Positions 1-8,677 of a DNA stretch of 32,082 bases are shown one piece after another (position 1 is the stretch's first letter; every line of letters begins with the position of its first letter). A program made the position numbers and the translations under genes. The DNA comes from a virus, in IMG/VR virus record IMGVR_UViG_3300044638_001444, positions 1-32,082 of that record; one strand, written 5' to 3'. The notes under the pieces are model-generated. The model saw only the letters and a program-made list of their open reading frames with translations. It searched no databases and was not told the DNA's origin.

Positions 1-336
1 AGTAACTGTTTGTGGATAGCCTGTTTTTGAATACACAACGGCTACGTTAAGTATTCCAGAATCACCTACTCCAATATCCGCAATATCAGAAAATGCTTCG
101 GTCAAAGTCCAGTCAAGCAACACAGCATTGTACTCAATAGCGATTGCTTCAAATAATGATTCTGGAGTTGTTGGGACTACTGCAATAATGTCCGTTGAGC
201 GGATAGCAGAGTCTTGGTCAAGAGAAGATGCTCCAGCAGTCGTCTGTAGGGCACTGGTACCTCTTACAAATGAACCAACACCAACCGTATCTCCAGATAC
301 AATTGGGCGCCTAAGCCTAAAAGATTGACGTGCCAT
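1..336 (-). CDS. Partial baseplate/tail protein (3' end beyond window)
   Basis: The reading frame is open from an ATG at 336 to the left edge, giving 112 codons with no stop, so the C-terminus lies outside the window. The start is preceded by an AGGAGG Shine-Dalgarno sequence 7 bases upstream and lies 3 bases after the stop of the baseplate J/gp6-like gene. The protein begins MARQSFRLRRPIVSGD and has no motif I recognise. Its place directly after the wedge gene suggests a further baseplate or fibre-attachment component, by synteny only. The visible part has no membrane segment or signal peptide. The coding call is firm and the role is not. Confidence 0.8.
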   Translation of the reverse strand, partial: MARQSFRLRRPIVSGDTVGVGSFVRGTSALQTTAGASSLDQDSAIRSTDIIAVVPTTPESLFEAIAIEYNAVLLDWTLTEAFSDIADIGVGDSGILNVAVVYSKTGYPQTVT

Positions 337-339
337 TTA

Positions 340-1914
340 TCAGCCTCCTGAGGCGATGATGCCACCACTTGGGTTAATAGTAAAGGTAGATGATGAGGCA
401 ATAGTCAACAAAGACGTGTCTGGTGCTATTACCCCAGTAAACCCACCACTACTATCAATCACATTACTGCTTGTTGTAGTAAAACGAGTAACAACGGCAT
501 AGTCAACACCTTGAATATCCAGAATTGTTCGGTAAACAGTACCTAGTGACACACGTCCACCAAAGTCCATATTGTCAAAAGAGAACAACTCACGAATGGC
601 TGCAACCACATTGTCGTTTACTGCCTCCTGGATATACCCATCTTGTACTTGGACGTTTGCAACAAAGTTTACTTTTGTCAAACTTACAGAAGCGCCAACG
701 TTTGATGAAGCAAATACGATCTCTCTTGGCTCTAGGTAATCAATAATTTCTTGTTGTTTAGTGGCGCTAAGGGCAAGGGTTAATGCTGAACCATAATCTG
801 ATGGTTCTTCTAAGGCCAGTACTTGAACGATGTTACTACCGTCAACGTATGCTGTTGAACGCACAATACCAGGAATTCTCTTTACAATGTCTTTGTAGTC
901 TTGAAGGGATACTGCACGATCTTGTGTTCTAAACGATGCAGGGATATTTGCTTTTAGAGAAGCCATTGATTCAATGTCAACACCACCAGAAGCCACAACA
1001 GTGTTAGGTATAACACGAATACCATCAAGTGCTGGCTTATTTAAAACGGTAGTGCTTTCTAAAGTAGTGATTGCACCAACAACTACGTTTCCAGCAGATC
1101 CACGACTACGGCGATACTCAATAGTTATAGAAGCGTTAGTAGTAGGAATCTTCCCGTTAATACCGTTTCCAAAAGAAACAATGGTGTAGTTGTCCGCATC
1201 AATATCTACAGTGAATATCTTAGAACCACTATTACCATCAATGATACGTGCAGAGTATGCGTATCTTACGTCTGATTCATTAGGACCTTCACCAACATTA
1301 ACAAGTATGCTTCCTGTAACAACTCCACTTTGGCGAAGCGTTATTCGCTGACCAGCAAGACCTGTAGCCGTATATGTTTCAGTAAATCGTTCACCTTCAG
1401 TAACTACAGCAGAAACAGTTGTTGTCTTTGGGTATGTCGCATACGTAACACCATCTGACACAATGTTGGCACTTGCTCCAGATACTGTTCCCACAAAGGC
1501 AATAGGGGTATTTAAAGTAAACACAACACTAGTAGCGGTATCTACTAATGGAGACGCTAAGAAACGGGTGTATTGGGGAATAAAAATAGGAGTTGAGTCT
1601 GTAGCCGTAGTCAGGGTGGCGTCCAATTGAATGGTTGCAGTAGCAGGGCGTCGTCCTGTAGGGACGTAATCTAGTAAGTTTGCAATAGCAAGTACACTTT
1701 CACGTTGTGTGGCTGTGTCTAGAAATGACTCACCAGCGGCACGGTCTACGTAATAATGAAGGACATCCCCCATGTACGACCACAAGTCAACCATGACCAT
1801 ACCAAAGTCAGAAGACTCACGTGATGTCCATTCTGGTATTTGTCTTGATGCACGTGCAAGCAAGTCTGTTTGAATAGCCGCATAATCACGACTTGTATAG
1901 TCAAAAGTTGTCAT
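340..1914 (-). CDS. Baseplate wedge protein, J/gp6-like
   Basis: The 524-residue protein matches the baseplate J / T4 gp6 type of wedge subunit, which forms the ring around the hub and transmits the contraction signal. The N-terminus (FDYTSRDYAAIQTDLL) is followed by the typical region VMVDLWSYMGDVLHYYVDRA, in which the wedge protein starts its helical section, and by a repeat-rich beta middle. A later segment around residues 330-400 (QDYKDIVKRIPGIVRSTAYV) resembles the J-family core. The ATG overlaps the stop of the gp25-like gene in an ATGA, so the two wedge proteins are translationally coupled. The C-terminal end is Ser/Gly/Thr-rich. Length and position agree with the family. Confidence 0.9.
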   Translation of the reverse strand: MTTFDYTSRDYAAIQTDLLARASRQIPEWTSRESSDFGMVMVDLWSYMGDVLHYYVDRAAGESFLDTATQRESVLAIANLLDYVPTGRRPATATIQLDATLTTATDSTPIFIPQYTRFLASPLVDTATSVVFTLNTPIAFVGTVSGASANIVSDGVTYATYPKTTTVSAVVTEGERFTETYTATGLAGQRITLRQSGVVTGSILVNVGEGPNESDVRYAYSARIIDGNSGSKIFTVDIDADNYTIVSFGNGINGKIPTTNASITIEYRRSRGSAGNVVVGAITTLESTTVLNKPALDGIRVIPNTVVASGGVDIESMASLKANIPASFRTQDRAVSLQDYKDIVKRIPGIVRSTAYVDGSNIVQVLALEEPSDYGSALTLALSATKQQEIIDYLEPREIVFASSNVGASVSLTKVNFVANVQVQDGYIQEAVNDNVVAAIRELFSFDNMDFGGRVSLGTVYRTILDIQGVDYAVVTRFTTTSSNVIDSSGGFTGVIAPDTSLLTIASSSTFTINPSGGIIASGG

Positions 1915-2324
1915 ATCAAAGACTCCTCAGTAAGGCCATTAGGTGTTGCTATTTTAAAAGAAAACACTCTGCTAGTAGACATAGCCATGCTGTACTGGAC
2001 TTTAATTTCAATAACTACAGAGGGGTCTTCATCTACGTATGGGTTTTCAGAAGGTTGGATAAGCATATTGTTAATAGACGCCATGGTTAAATGTTTATTT
2101 AATTCCATTAAAGCATCTGTTTTGAACTCTCCATAAATCAGGTCGTCAACTGGTTCATAGAGTAATTGCGTGGCACCAGCACCATATGTTGGGCGCATTA
2201 CCCGTTCAAATTTAGAAGTCGTCAAAACATCTATAATTTGTTGCTCTACAATCCGTTCTGGGGTATTGGTTTTAGCAACCCTTCCCGAACTTTCAATTCT
2301 AAATGGCGTGTATATAGATGGCAT
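1911..2324 (-). CDS. Baseplate wedge protein, gp25/GPW family
   Basis: This 137-residue protein fits the gp25 / P2 W family, the conserved small wedge component that contacts sheath and hub in contractile tails. The sequence begins MPSIYTPFRIESSGRVAKT, followed by the helical part ERIVEQQIIDVLTT and the family-like segment FERVMRPTYGAGATQLLYEP; the C-terminal half (VVIEIKVQYSMA) is beta-rich. Size is typical for the family (about 110-140). It starts at an ATG 3 bases after the stop of the spike-like gene and overlaps the downstream wedge gene by 4 bases. Together with that gene it forms the wedge pair seen in most myophages. Confidence 0.9.
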   Translation of the reverse strand: MPSIYTPFRIESSGRVAKTNTPERIVEQQIIDVLTTSKFERVMRPTYGAGATQLLYEPVDDLIYGEFKTDALMELNKHLTMASINNMLIQPSENPYVDEDPSVVIEIKVQYSMAMSTSRVFSFKIATPNGLTEESLI

Positions 2325-2326
2325 AA

Positions 2327-2752
2327 TTAATTAAATACTCCTAAAAGAAATGCGTCTTTGTATGACTCTAGTTCAGTTATACGACCTGTGATACTAGAGA
2401 TAGATGATGTATTAGAACCTACAGTTGTTTGTAGAGTTCCTACGTCAGATTGCAATGTGTCTACATCTGAAGTTACTGCGTCTATCTGTGCCTGTATACC
2501 TGTTAACGAAGTGGTGGGATCAGGGGCTACCTGAAGCCAAAACAGGTTAGTAAGGTTGGCATCGTCAGCAGTGACTACAATTTGTGAACCTATTGATGGA
2601 ACAGCCCAGACTCCATTATACGCTGTCCGTCCTACATAAGAAATAGGCAAAGCGCCGTCAACACCTGCTAATACAGGCACCCGAACCTTTATTTCTCCAG
2701 TAACACTATTAGAGTAAATAACGGTTCCACGATAAACAGGGGCATCAAACAT
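2327..2752 (-). CDS. Baseplate spike/hub OB-fold protein
   Basis: I place the start at the ATG at 2752 (MFDAPVYRGTVIYSNS), giving 141 residues; the frame is open further upstream, but that part lies inside the hub gene. The start overlaps the hub stop by 8 bases. Residues 6-75 look like an OB-fold module of the gp5 N-terminal/VgrG type (VTGEIKVRVPVLAG, then GRTAYNGVWAVPSIGSQIVV), which in contractile tails sits between the hub and the spike. The last 60 residues are a heptad-like coiled coil with repeated TLQS/TLQT units, probably a trimerising stalk. No lysozyme domain is present. A puncturing-tip function is inference. Confidence 0.75.
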   Translation of the reverse strand: MFDAPVYRGTVIYSNSVTGEIKVRVPVLAGVDGALPISYVGRTAYNGVWAVPSIGSQIVVTADDANLTNLFWLQVAPDPTTSLTGIQAQIDAVTSDVDTLQSDVGTLQTTVGSNTSSISSITGRITELESYKDAFLLGVFN

Positions 2753-3914
2753 AGATGTCACCGTATGCCTTAGAAGATAGCCAAATCCCATCAAGTAGTG
2801 TTGGGGATGGGGGGTCAACATATGCAGCAACTGGAACAACCTCGGGGTTTTTACCGCTTGTTGAATCTGTAGAAATGTTTAGTTCTGTTAGGAAGTTAGA
2901 TCTAGTTACAGTATGGCGTACTGAACGGACCAACCAGTACCCATCAAAATTAGAATCGTAATTGTCAATCTTTGCAATAGACCCTGGTACGGGATCTGGG
3001 GTTCCCGTAACAATTACTTTGGCGTTGTATGGGTAGTGCTTACGAATTGCTGAATTTGCAAACTTATTTAACATTTCTAATGACGATACGTTAACGTTTA
3101 CAGTTGTTGTGTATCGTGATGGTACTGCCTCACCTAAACGACTGTATTCCATGTCATCTGGTGATGTTGTAATAGCCCTACCTGAGGCATCTACTCCTAC
3201 ATAATTAACTTTATTTGAATCACCGTCTGGGGTAACATCTCCAAAAGTACCTGTAAATTCCATAATGCGTCCTGGAACATAGTCTAAATCTCCATAAGCA
3301 CCACGAACCGTAACTAGTTCAACGTATGGTAGTCCACGTCCTAACGCTTTAAATGGATCATAAACATGGATGTGGGTGCCATTAGTAGTTAAAGAGTACC
3401 CAAGAGATGAACAAGTCTCTTGAAGGAAAGCCCAATCAGACTGTTGGTTTTGTAACAATCTTTTCCAAACAAAGTATTCTGCTGGTACAGAATATGAATA
3501 ATTATAAGTAGTTGCTAAAGATTCAACAATGTTTGTAAGCGTTGTATTTTCCCAAACTTTGTTCTTGCTATTAGACATGGTGTAACTGGCGCCTAAACAA
3601 ACAACAGTTGCAGATTGCACTGGGCTGTTATTAATTAAACCCTTCCTTGTAATCATCTCAGGTTCTATATAAGTGACGTATCCATAGAAGGTTGTGACTT
3701 GTGCTGGGCTTACTGAAATAGATATGTAGACAGGGGTGCCAACATAATCAGTAATGGCTTTTGGTAATAACCCAACAAACTCAATAGTTGCCATGTCATG
3801 TTTGTTTTCAGCAATGTCAATAATGACAGTTTGAATAGATGTGTAATCAACAGATACACCACTGAACACGACAGAGACATCTGGGGAATTAGGAAAAGCA
3901 CTTTTAAAAATCAT
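2745..3914 (-). CDS. Baseplate hub protein, gpD/gp27-like
   Basis: The 389-residue protein has the make-up of phage hub proteins of the P2 gpD / T4 gp27 type, which form the ring joining tail tube to spike. Seen in the sequence: an N-terminal beta domain (VVFSGVSVDYTSIQTVIIDI), a family-like segment around residues 120-180 (TTLTNIVESLATTYNYSY, then SDWAFLQETCSSLGYSL), and a C-terminal beta domain with VTGTPDPVPGSIAKI. The SDWAFLQ motif is characteristic of this group. It overlaps the LysM gene by 4 bases upstream (ATGA) and the spike gene by 8 bases downstream, as expected for a hub-spike cassette. Confidence 0.85.
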   Translation of the reverse strand: MIFKSAFPNSPDVSVVFSGVSVDYTSIQTVIIDIAENKHDMATIEFVGLLPKAITDYVGTPVYISISVSPAQVTTFYGYVTYIEPEMITRKGLINNSPVQSATVVCLGASYTMSNSKNKVWENTTLTNIVESLATTYNYSYSVPAEYFVWKRLLQNQQSDWAFLQETCSSLGYSLTTNGTHIHVYDPFKALGRGLPYVELVTVRGAYGDLDYVPGRIMEFTGTFGDVTPDGDSNKVNYVGVDASGRAITTSPDDMEYSRLGEAVPSRYTTTVNVNVSSLEMLNKFANSAIRKHYPYNAKVIVTGTPDPVPGSIAKIDNYDSNFDGYWLVRSVRHTVTRSNFLTELNISTDSTSGKNPEVVPVAAYVDPPSPTLLDGIWLSSKAYGDIYV

Positions 3915-4162
3915 GATGGAATTCTAAGGTACGTACCTACTGGAATCTCATTAGGAAACTTAACTTGAGGGTTAAGATTAGCAATACGCCAGTATTGACT
4001 AGGGTCTCTATAAATACGTGTGGCAATATTGTCAAAAGTATCACCAGACCTAGATACATATGGGGTGTACTCTTCTGATGATATTTGTTTAGGAATAGCA
4101 AGCAACGTAGAGGTACTTGGATCCCTGTAAGTCGTGTAGCGTGATGAGGAATTAAGAGCCAT
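3911..4162 (-). CDS. LysM-like baseplate protein (gpX/gp53 type)
   Basis: This 83-residue protein carries one LysM-like module at residues 34-83: YVSRSGDTFDNIATRIY, then YWRIANLN, ending PVGTYLRIPS. Proteins of this type (P2 gpX, T4 gp53 C-terminus, eCIS afp7/PVC7) bind between the hub and tube initiator in contractile devices rather than to peptidoglycan. The start ATG overlaps the end of the CIS-tube-like gene by 11 bases, and its stop overlaps the hub start by 4 bases. The N-terminal 30 residues are Ser/Thr-rich and may be a flexible arm. Family assignment is firm; exact placement is inferred from context. Confidence 0.88.
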   Translation of the reverse strand: MALNSSSRYTTYRDPSTSTLLAIPKQISSEEYTPYVSRSGDTFDNIATRIYRDPSQYWRIANLNPQVKFPNEIPVGTYLRIPS

Positions 4163-5798
4163 TTTCTAACTCCGCTATTTCTGTGTCTCCATACTTTTTA
4201 CCATTCATTGAGTCTGCCATGAACCAAATTTCTCCATAAAGCATTGACTGCTTTTCTGCTACACCTACTTGAGGCGCTGTAACACTTCCAGTAGCACTTT
4301 CTAGTGTAAAGAAAACCGTGGCTTTTATTTTATATTTAGCATTAGACGCTCTATCAAAAGATTTAGAAGTGGTATCTTTTGGGTTTTCAATCTTAAAGGT
4401 AATCGTGTCTCTACCTTTACCCACATCGGTCATATTGCATGTTCCATTGATAGTTGTTTCAAATGCTGTTTGATTAATACCATATGCAAGATTAGTTGCA
4501 GGATCACCTGACGTCCTACCTAAATAGGTCATCAGTATATGAATATGTGGAGTAATTGTTCCCTTTTTTTCTTTTGCCCAAGTTTTAGTAGACTCACTAA
4601 AAGAAACACTTACTTTCAAATCCGTTGTACCATCTCCGTCATCATTAAAGATTCTAAATGCATTTAAAACGTATGCATCTTTAGTAGTAAAGAATGATTG
4701 TAAGGTTTCGTAATCTTTAGTTAAGTCTTCACCTAGTTTTTTAAGAGCCTTATTTTCAGCAGTTTGATCGGTACCTGAAGAACCATCAGAACCAAATGCA
4801 GTAGTGGCATCGTAATCTTTATACAAGGTAGTAAGGTACGTATCTTTATTAGCAAATCCAATATACATTGCTTGCATCTGTACTGATATCTGACACTGTG
4901 TTGGAACCATTGCCGTATTAAACTTATTAAATACAACTGCCGTGCTAGTTATAAACCCTTCAACCATAAAACTAGAAGAAAACACAACACGTATTGGTTG
5001 AGCAATTAAAAACGCTGAGTTTCCAATGTTCGTTCCTAAAAAGATTTCAGTTTTACTCTTATCAAAAGGTATTTCTTTATCCTCTTCATCCTCCGTACCC
5101 CCTCCAGGGTTTGCAAGGTTGTAAGCAGACGTAACTTCTCCTGCCCGTGTAACAATTGCTTCTATCAATCCTTTATTCATCCCTTGACCAATAATTTGAT
5201 CAAAGACCATAAGGTCGGCAAGTACCCCAATATCTGTAACCCATGACTGGTCATAAGGATTGTCTTCAAATCCTATAGTGGTCTTTTTTGGCCTTGATGG
5301 GTGCCCACCACCTGAGTTTGTAATTACTTCTCTTGATATGTTTGCTGCTTTTTCATTTTTTACAACTTTTCCGTTGTTGTTTCTGTAAGAACCACTAACC
5401 AACTCTGCTTCTCTGTTGAACAGCAGATCAAATGAGAAGTTTGCATCACCAGGGATTGGTTGAGTAAATTGAAAAGGATCCTGGTTTTGCCACATTTGAA
5501 TGTCATTACGGGCAGAAACCATTCTGGTTAAAGTGTCTGGATTAAATTGAAAATGAAGCCTACGATTATGTAAAAGGCTGTCTGCTCCCAAAGCGTCACC
5601 ATATGCAGATGTAATCATCTTCATGTAGCCACGTTGTATTTTGGTAGTACCCTCTGGACCTATCGCAGCATTTTTATTTACATCGTTAGGCCATATAAAC
5701 TTTGGGTTATCTTGTGTTGTCCTATTTGAGGCTTTTCCAATACCTGGCTCATAGTTTCCAAAGTTATAAAATTGGTTTGTTGCATAACGATCAGCCAT
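4152..5798 (-). CDS. CIS-tube-like tail tube initiator/baseplate protein
   Basis: The 548-residue protein has near its N-terminus the segment RRLHFQFNPDTLTRMV (79-94), the Phe-Asn-Pro signature of the contractile injection system tube (CIS_tube) domain found in eCIS tube-initiator and hub-adjacent proteins. Later parts are beta-rich, with a Glu/Asp stretch near 237-244 and an unannotated C-terminal half. The neighbouring LysM protein is its usual partner. A role as tail tube initiator (functionally like T4 gp48/gp54) is therefore inferred from motif plus synteny. It is larger than simple CIS_tube proteins (about 220 residues), so extra domains are present. Start ATG at 5798 follows GGAG and overlaps the tape measure stop by one base (TAATG). 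Confidence 0.75.
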   Translation of the reverse strand: MADRYATNQFYNFGNYEPGIGKASNRTTQDNPKFIWPNDVNKNAAIGPEGTTKIQRGYMKMITSAYGDALGADSLLHNRRLHFQFNPDTLTRMVSARNDIQMWQNQDPFQFTQPIPGDANFSFDLLFNREAELVSGSYRNNNGKVVKNEKAANISREVITNSGGGHPSRPKKTTIGFEDNPYDQSWVTDIGVLADLMVFDQIIGQGMNKGLIEAIVTRAGEVTSAYNLANPGGGTEDEEDKEIPFDKSKTEIFLGTNIGNSAFLIAQPIRVVFSSSFMVEGFITSTAVVFNKFNTAMVPTQCQISVQMQAMYIGFANKDTYLTTLYKDYDATTAFGSDGSSGTDQTAENKALKKLGEDLTKDYETLQSFFTTKDAYVLNAFRIFNDDGDGTTDLKVSVSFSESTKTWAKEKKGTITPHIHILMTYLGRTSGDPATNLAYGINQTAFETTINGTCNMTDVGKGRDTITFKIENPKDTTSKSFDRASNAKYKIKATVFFTLESATGSVTAPQVGVAEKQSMLYGEIWFMADSMNGKKYGDTEIAELENGS

Positions 5799-8503
5799 TA
5801 GTAACTCCTCATAGCAGCACGCTTAAGATCTTGGGTCATTATCTTGGCAACTTCCTGAGCGGCACGTTGAGCATCAGCAACGTTACTACCTGTGCTTTGG
5901 ATATAAATGTTTGGTGCAATAGTAATACCACCGCCTGAAACTACTGTAGTTCCTCCCCCACCACTACGCATAGGTGTTGTAGGGTCACCTGTAGTAGGGA
6001 GGTTCATGCTTTGGGCGATCTTCTTACTTTGCGCCATAGCACCTGGATCTATTCCATTTTTCCAATCGCCCTTAACATTCCATGGGCTTAAGTTGCCACC
6101 ACCGTAAGTAATACGTGCGGCTTTAATATTTATCTTTGGATCAAACAGTTCACCATCTTCAGAGATGCCAAATTGCTTACGGCGAGCCTCTCCTAAATAG
6201 CCTTTCATGTTTATTTGGAAGAGACCGTAGGAGTCATCAACAGGTCCAACGTTTCTTACAGAAGGGATCCAACGTGATTCTCTGTTGGAGATAGCAAGCA
6301 TCTTCCAAATATCTTCTCTTTTAAAACCACGGCGTAAAAGGATCTCAGCAATAGATCGTGGGTCCATAGGACTACCAGTCGTAACAGACCCTGATGTTTG
6401 AGTTGATGTACTAGCGGACCCGATGTTACGAACACGCTTACCAGTCATCATGCGTCCGCCGCCACCACCCCCTCCACTTAGTCCTGTAGCGGCTTTAAAA
6501 GCCATGACTTGCTCACTAAGCCCCATTTGGCTAAATGAAGGAACTGCGCCACCACCGCTTGATTTCATTAAAGCATCAGAAACACCACCATCTGAAGACA
6601 TTCCTTCAAACTTGCTGTTTGGGTCAAACTGTTCTGCACCAGCAATAGTTCCCCATGGAGCGCCTGCTTTTTCGTATTGCCTTCTACTGTTTGGTAGTTC
6701 TGCTGGCTGTACGTGCCAAGGTTCATCGTTAACATCCGCAAATGTCTTTAGACCATACTTAGCCGCATTTTGTTGAACCCATGCAAGGTCACCCGTAAGG
6801 TCAGCCGCAAGTCCAATTTCGTGCATAGACATTCCTGGAGGAGCCGCATCGGCTACACCTGAGTTTTTCTTCCAGTATGCACCATCCCAGAAAGTCCCTG
6901 TCTTTTCTGATGTGCGTGAGTAACGTGACAAGAACAAAGTCCGCTGTTGTGCACTTGAACGAAACCCACCACCAACAGAAACGTTGGGGTTATCTTGCAT
7001 CATCTTTTCAAGACGCTGTCTAAAGGTTGTATTTAAACTGTTTAAAGAAGATGAAGTCTTTCTAGTGGTGCTTACAGTGGCACCTTTATTATTACTCTTT
7101 GTTTCAGTACCATCACCTGTAAAAGCACTACCAAACATGGTAAGTCCACTAGCCGCTAAACCAAGACCTAGTGGGGCACCAGCACCAGTAAACCCAATTG
7201 CTGCTCCACCACCCATCATTGCCAACCCAGCAACGCCTTTAAGTGCACGCATACCAATAGAACCACGTGTAGAAATACGCTTACCAATAAGACCTGACGC
7301 CATTTCTTCCATAGCGGTCTTTAACTCAATCAGCGCTTGAGTGTTCTTTTCCATTGTTGCAAGGTTGTCTTTTTGACGGTTGTAATACTTCTCATCACGC
7401 AGTTCTGACAAGCGAGTAGTCTCTTCACGCTGTGTAGCAAAGTTGGCTTCAATACCCATGGCTTGGCGTTGTGCTTTGTTCTCAGGGTTATACATACCCT
7501 GACGACCGCCAGTTTTCTTTTGGAACTGTACGTTTGACTGAGCGTACTGAAGAACAAGGTCTTGCATGTCCTCAGGAACACCCATAGCGCTCAAACGAGC
7601 ACGGGTCATAGATCCTTGTTGCATAGCGCCCTGTACAGTTCGTGCATTGGTTAAACCAGCACCACGGGTAATACCTTGGAATACCTCGGTCATTGAACGT
7701 TGTTTACCACCAATGCCATACAAGCCTGTACCAAGAGTCATGGTCATACGGTTGTTTACTTGTGGTGATGCAAGTGTTTGAAGCATCTGAGCCATTTGGT
7801 CAGTGCTAAATGAATAACCAGATACGGCTCGCATACCTGCTACGGCATTGGCTTGTGTGCTTGCTTGAATACCTGTACGTGCCTGTAAGGCTAAAAGGCT
7901 ATTGATACCGCCAGCACCTAAACGTGCACCCTGTATTCCTTTTCTATAATCGTTGTAATACTGCTGTTGGCTGATACCTTGTGTCTGCTGGTACAGAACA
8001 GCCAATTGATCGTTCTGTAGCATTCGTGGGTATGCAGAGTTAGTGCGGGCATCAATACCACCCAGTATCTGCCCACCCACTTGCATTGCAGTATTTGCGG
8101 CACTTGCATAACCCGCACCTCCACCACTGCCAAGAGCACCACGCATGTTGGCAAAGAAGCCACCACCGCCACCACCCATAGCGGCGGCAGAAGCAATAGG
8201 AGCACTACCAACTTGTGCTTTGGATGAAGCGATCGCTTGAGCGATAGCCCCGCTTGAAGACATTGCGGAAGTAGAAGAAGCACCAGTCTTACCAGTTGCA
8301 TTTTTAAGTGCGTTTGCAAAAGCATTAATTTGTGCAGTTGCTTTATCCAAGCGTGCAGAGAACTTATCAACAAGTTTAGGAACTTGGGCAAGTGTTAAAG
8401 CGGCATCACCTTTACCTGCTGTTGGGGCAGGGACAAACGAGTCAACAGCAGAGCCACCAAACGCCCCACCACCAATGTTCGCTTCATTAGGCATTTCCGC
8501 CAT
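5798..8503 (-). CDS. Tail tape measure protein with M15 peptidase and SLT domains
   Basis: The 901-residue protein sets tail length and carries cell-wall-cutting domains. N-terminal residues 40-150 are Ala/Gly-rich and helical; a hydrophobic stretch at about 418-462 could insert in a membrane. Residues 495-610 form an M15 (VanY-type) peptidase: Gly-Gly-Gly-Phe-Arg at 511-515, His561 and Asp568 in HEIGLAAD, and Glu594/His597 in EPWH. Residues 715-820 form a lysozyme-like transglycosylase: catalytic Glu742 in SNRESRW and the SYGLFQIN motif at 758-765. A poly-Gly linker (677-683) separates them. The start ATG has GGAG upstream and lies 3 bases after the stop of the frameshifted chaperone. Position between chaperone and baseplate is standard for tape measures. 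Confidence 0.92.
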   Translation of the reverse strand: MAEMPNEANIGGGAFGGSAVDSFVPAPTAGKGDAALTLAQVPKLVDKFSARLDKATAQINAFANALKNATGKTGASSTSAMSSSGAIAQAIASSKAQVGSAPIASAAAMGGGGGGFFANMRGALGSGGGAGYASAANTAMQVGGQILGGIDARTNSAYPRMLQNDQLAVLYQQTQGISQQQYYNDYRKGIQGARLGAGGINSLLALQARTGIQASTQANAVAGMRAVSGYSFSTDQMAQMLQTLASPQVNNRMTMTLGTGLYGIGGKQRSMTEVFQGITRGAGLTNARTVQGAMQQGSMTRARLSAMGVPEDMQDLVLQYAQSNVQFQKKTGGRQGMYNPENKAQRQAMGIEANFATQREETTRLSELRDEKYYNRQKDNLATMEKNTQALIELKTAMEEMASGLIGKRISTRGSIGMRALKGVAGLAMMGGGAAIGFTGAGAPLGLGLAASGLTMFGSAFTGDGTETKSNNKGATVSTTRKTSSSLNSLNTTFRQRLEKMMQDNPNVSVGGGFRSSAQQRTLFLSRYSRTSEKTGTFWDGAYWKKNSGVADAAPPGMSMHEIGLAADLTGDLAWVQQNAAKYGLKTFADVNDEPWHVQPAELPNSRRQYEKAGAPWGTIAGAEQFDPNSKFEGMSSDGGVSDALMKSSGGGAVPSFSQMGLSEQVMAFKAATGLSGGGGGGGRMMTGKRVRNIGSASTSTQTSGSVTTGSPMDPRSIAEILLRRGFKREDIWKMLAISNRESRWIPSVRNVGPVDDSYGLFQINMKGYLGEARRKQFGISEDGELFDPKINIKAARITYGGGNLSPWNVKGDWKNGIDPGAMAQSKKIAQSMNLPTTGDPTTPMRSGGGGTTVVSGGGITIAPNIYIQSTGSNVADAQRAAQEVAKIMTQDLKRAAMRSY

Positions 8504-8506
8504 ACG

Positions 8507-8677
8507 TCAGTCTCCAGATTTACGCCATTTGCCCATTGCAGACCAGTAGCGCCTTTGGCGTACCGTCATATTTTGTAAGTCAGTGAGCGTGAAGCCCTTG
8601 TAAACCGTGGCGATCAGATCGTATTCCCAGTATATATGAGTTAGATTAACCAAATAAAAGGGATGCCCAATCAAGCG
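8507..8677 (-). CDS. Frameshift extension of tail assembly chaperone
   Basis: After the chaperone stop at 8646-8648, the frame shifted by +1 (or -2) is open from just after a TAG at 8678-8680 to a TGA at 8507-8509, 56 sense codons in total. It is rich in aromatic and basic residues (for example IYWEYDLIATVYKGFTL and MTVRQRRYWSAMGKW). It has no good start or Shine-Dalgarno and fills the whole gap up to the tape measure, which begins 3 bases later. In tailed phages this spot usually holds a chaperone extension made by programmed frameshifting. The run CCCTTTT (minus strand, 8662-8656) within the overlap is the best candidate slip site. Independent initiation at a TTG (8653) is the alternative. 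Confidence 0.72.
   Translation of the reverse strand, partial: RLIGHPFYLVNLTHIYWEYDLIATVYKGFTLTDLQNMTVRQRRYWSAMGKWRKSGD

Noticed and set aside
2753-2839. Upstream start for the spike-like gene
   Set aside because: The extra N-terminal residues are out-of-frame hub sequence; ATG at 2752 begins the OB-fold part.
6423-6776. Pro-rich plus-strand ORF
   Set aside because: Antisense to Gly-rich part of the tape measure; composition is fully explained by it.
7918-8391. Long minus-strand ORF inside the tape measure gene
   Set aside because: It is an out-of-frame shadow of the Ala/Gly-rich tape measure; leucine-rich, low-complexity and without a ribosome site.
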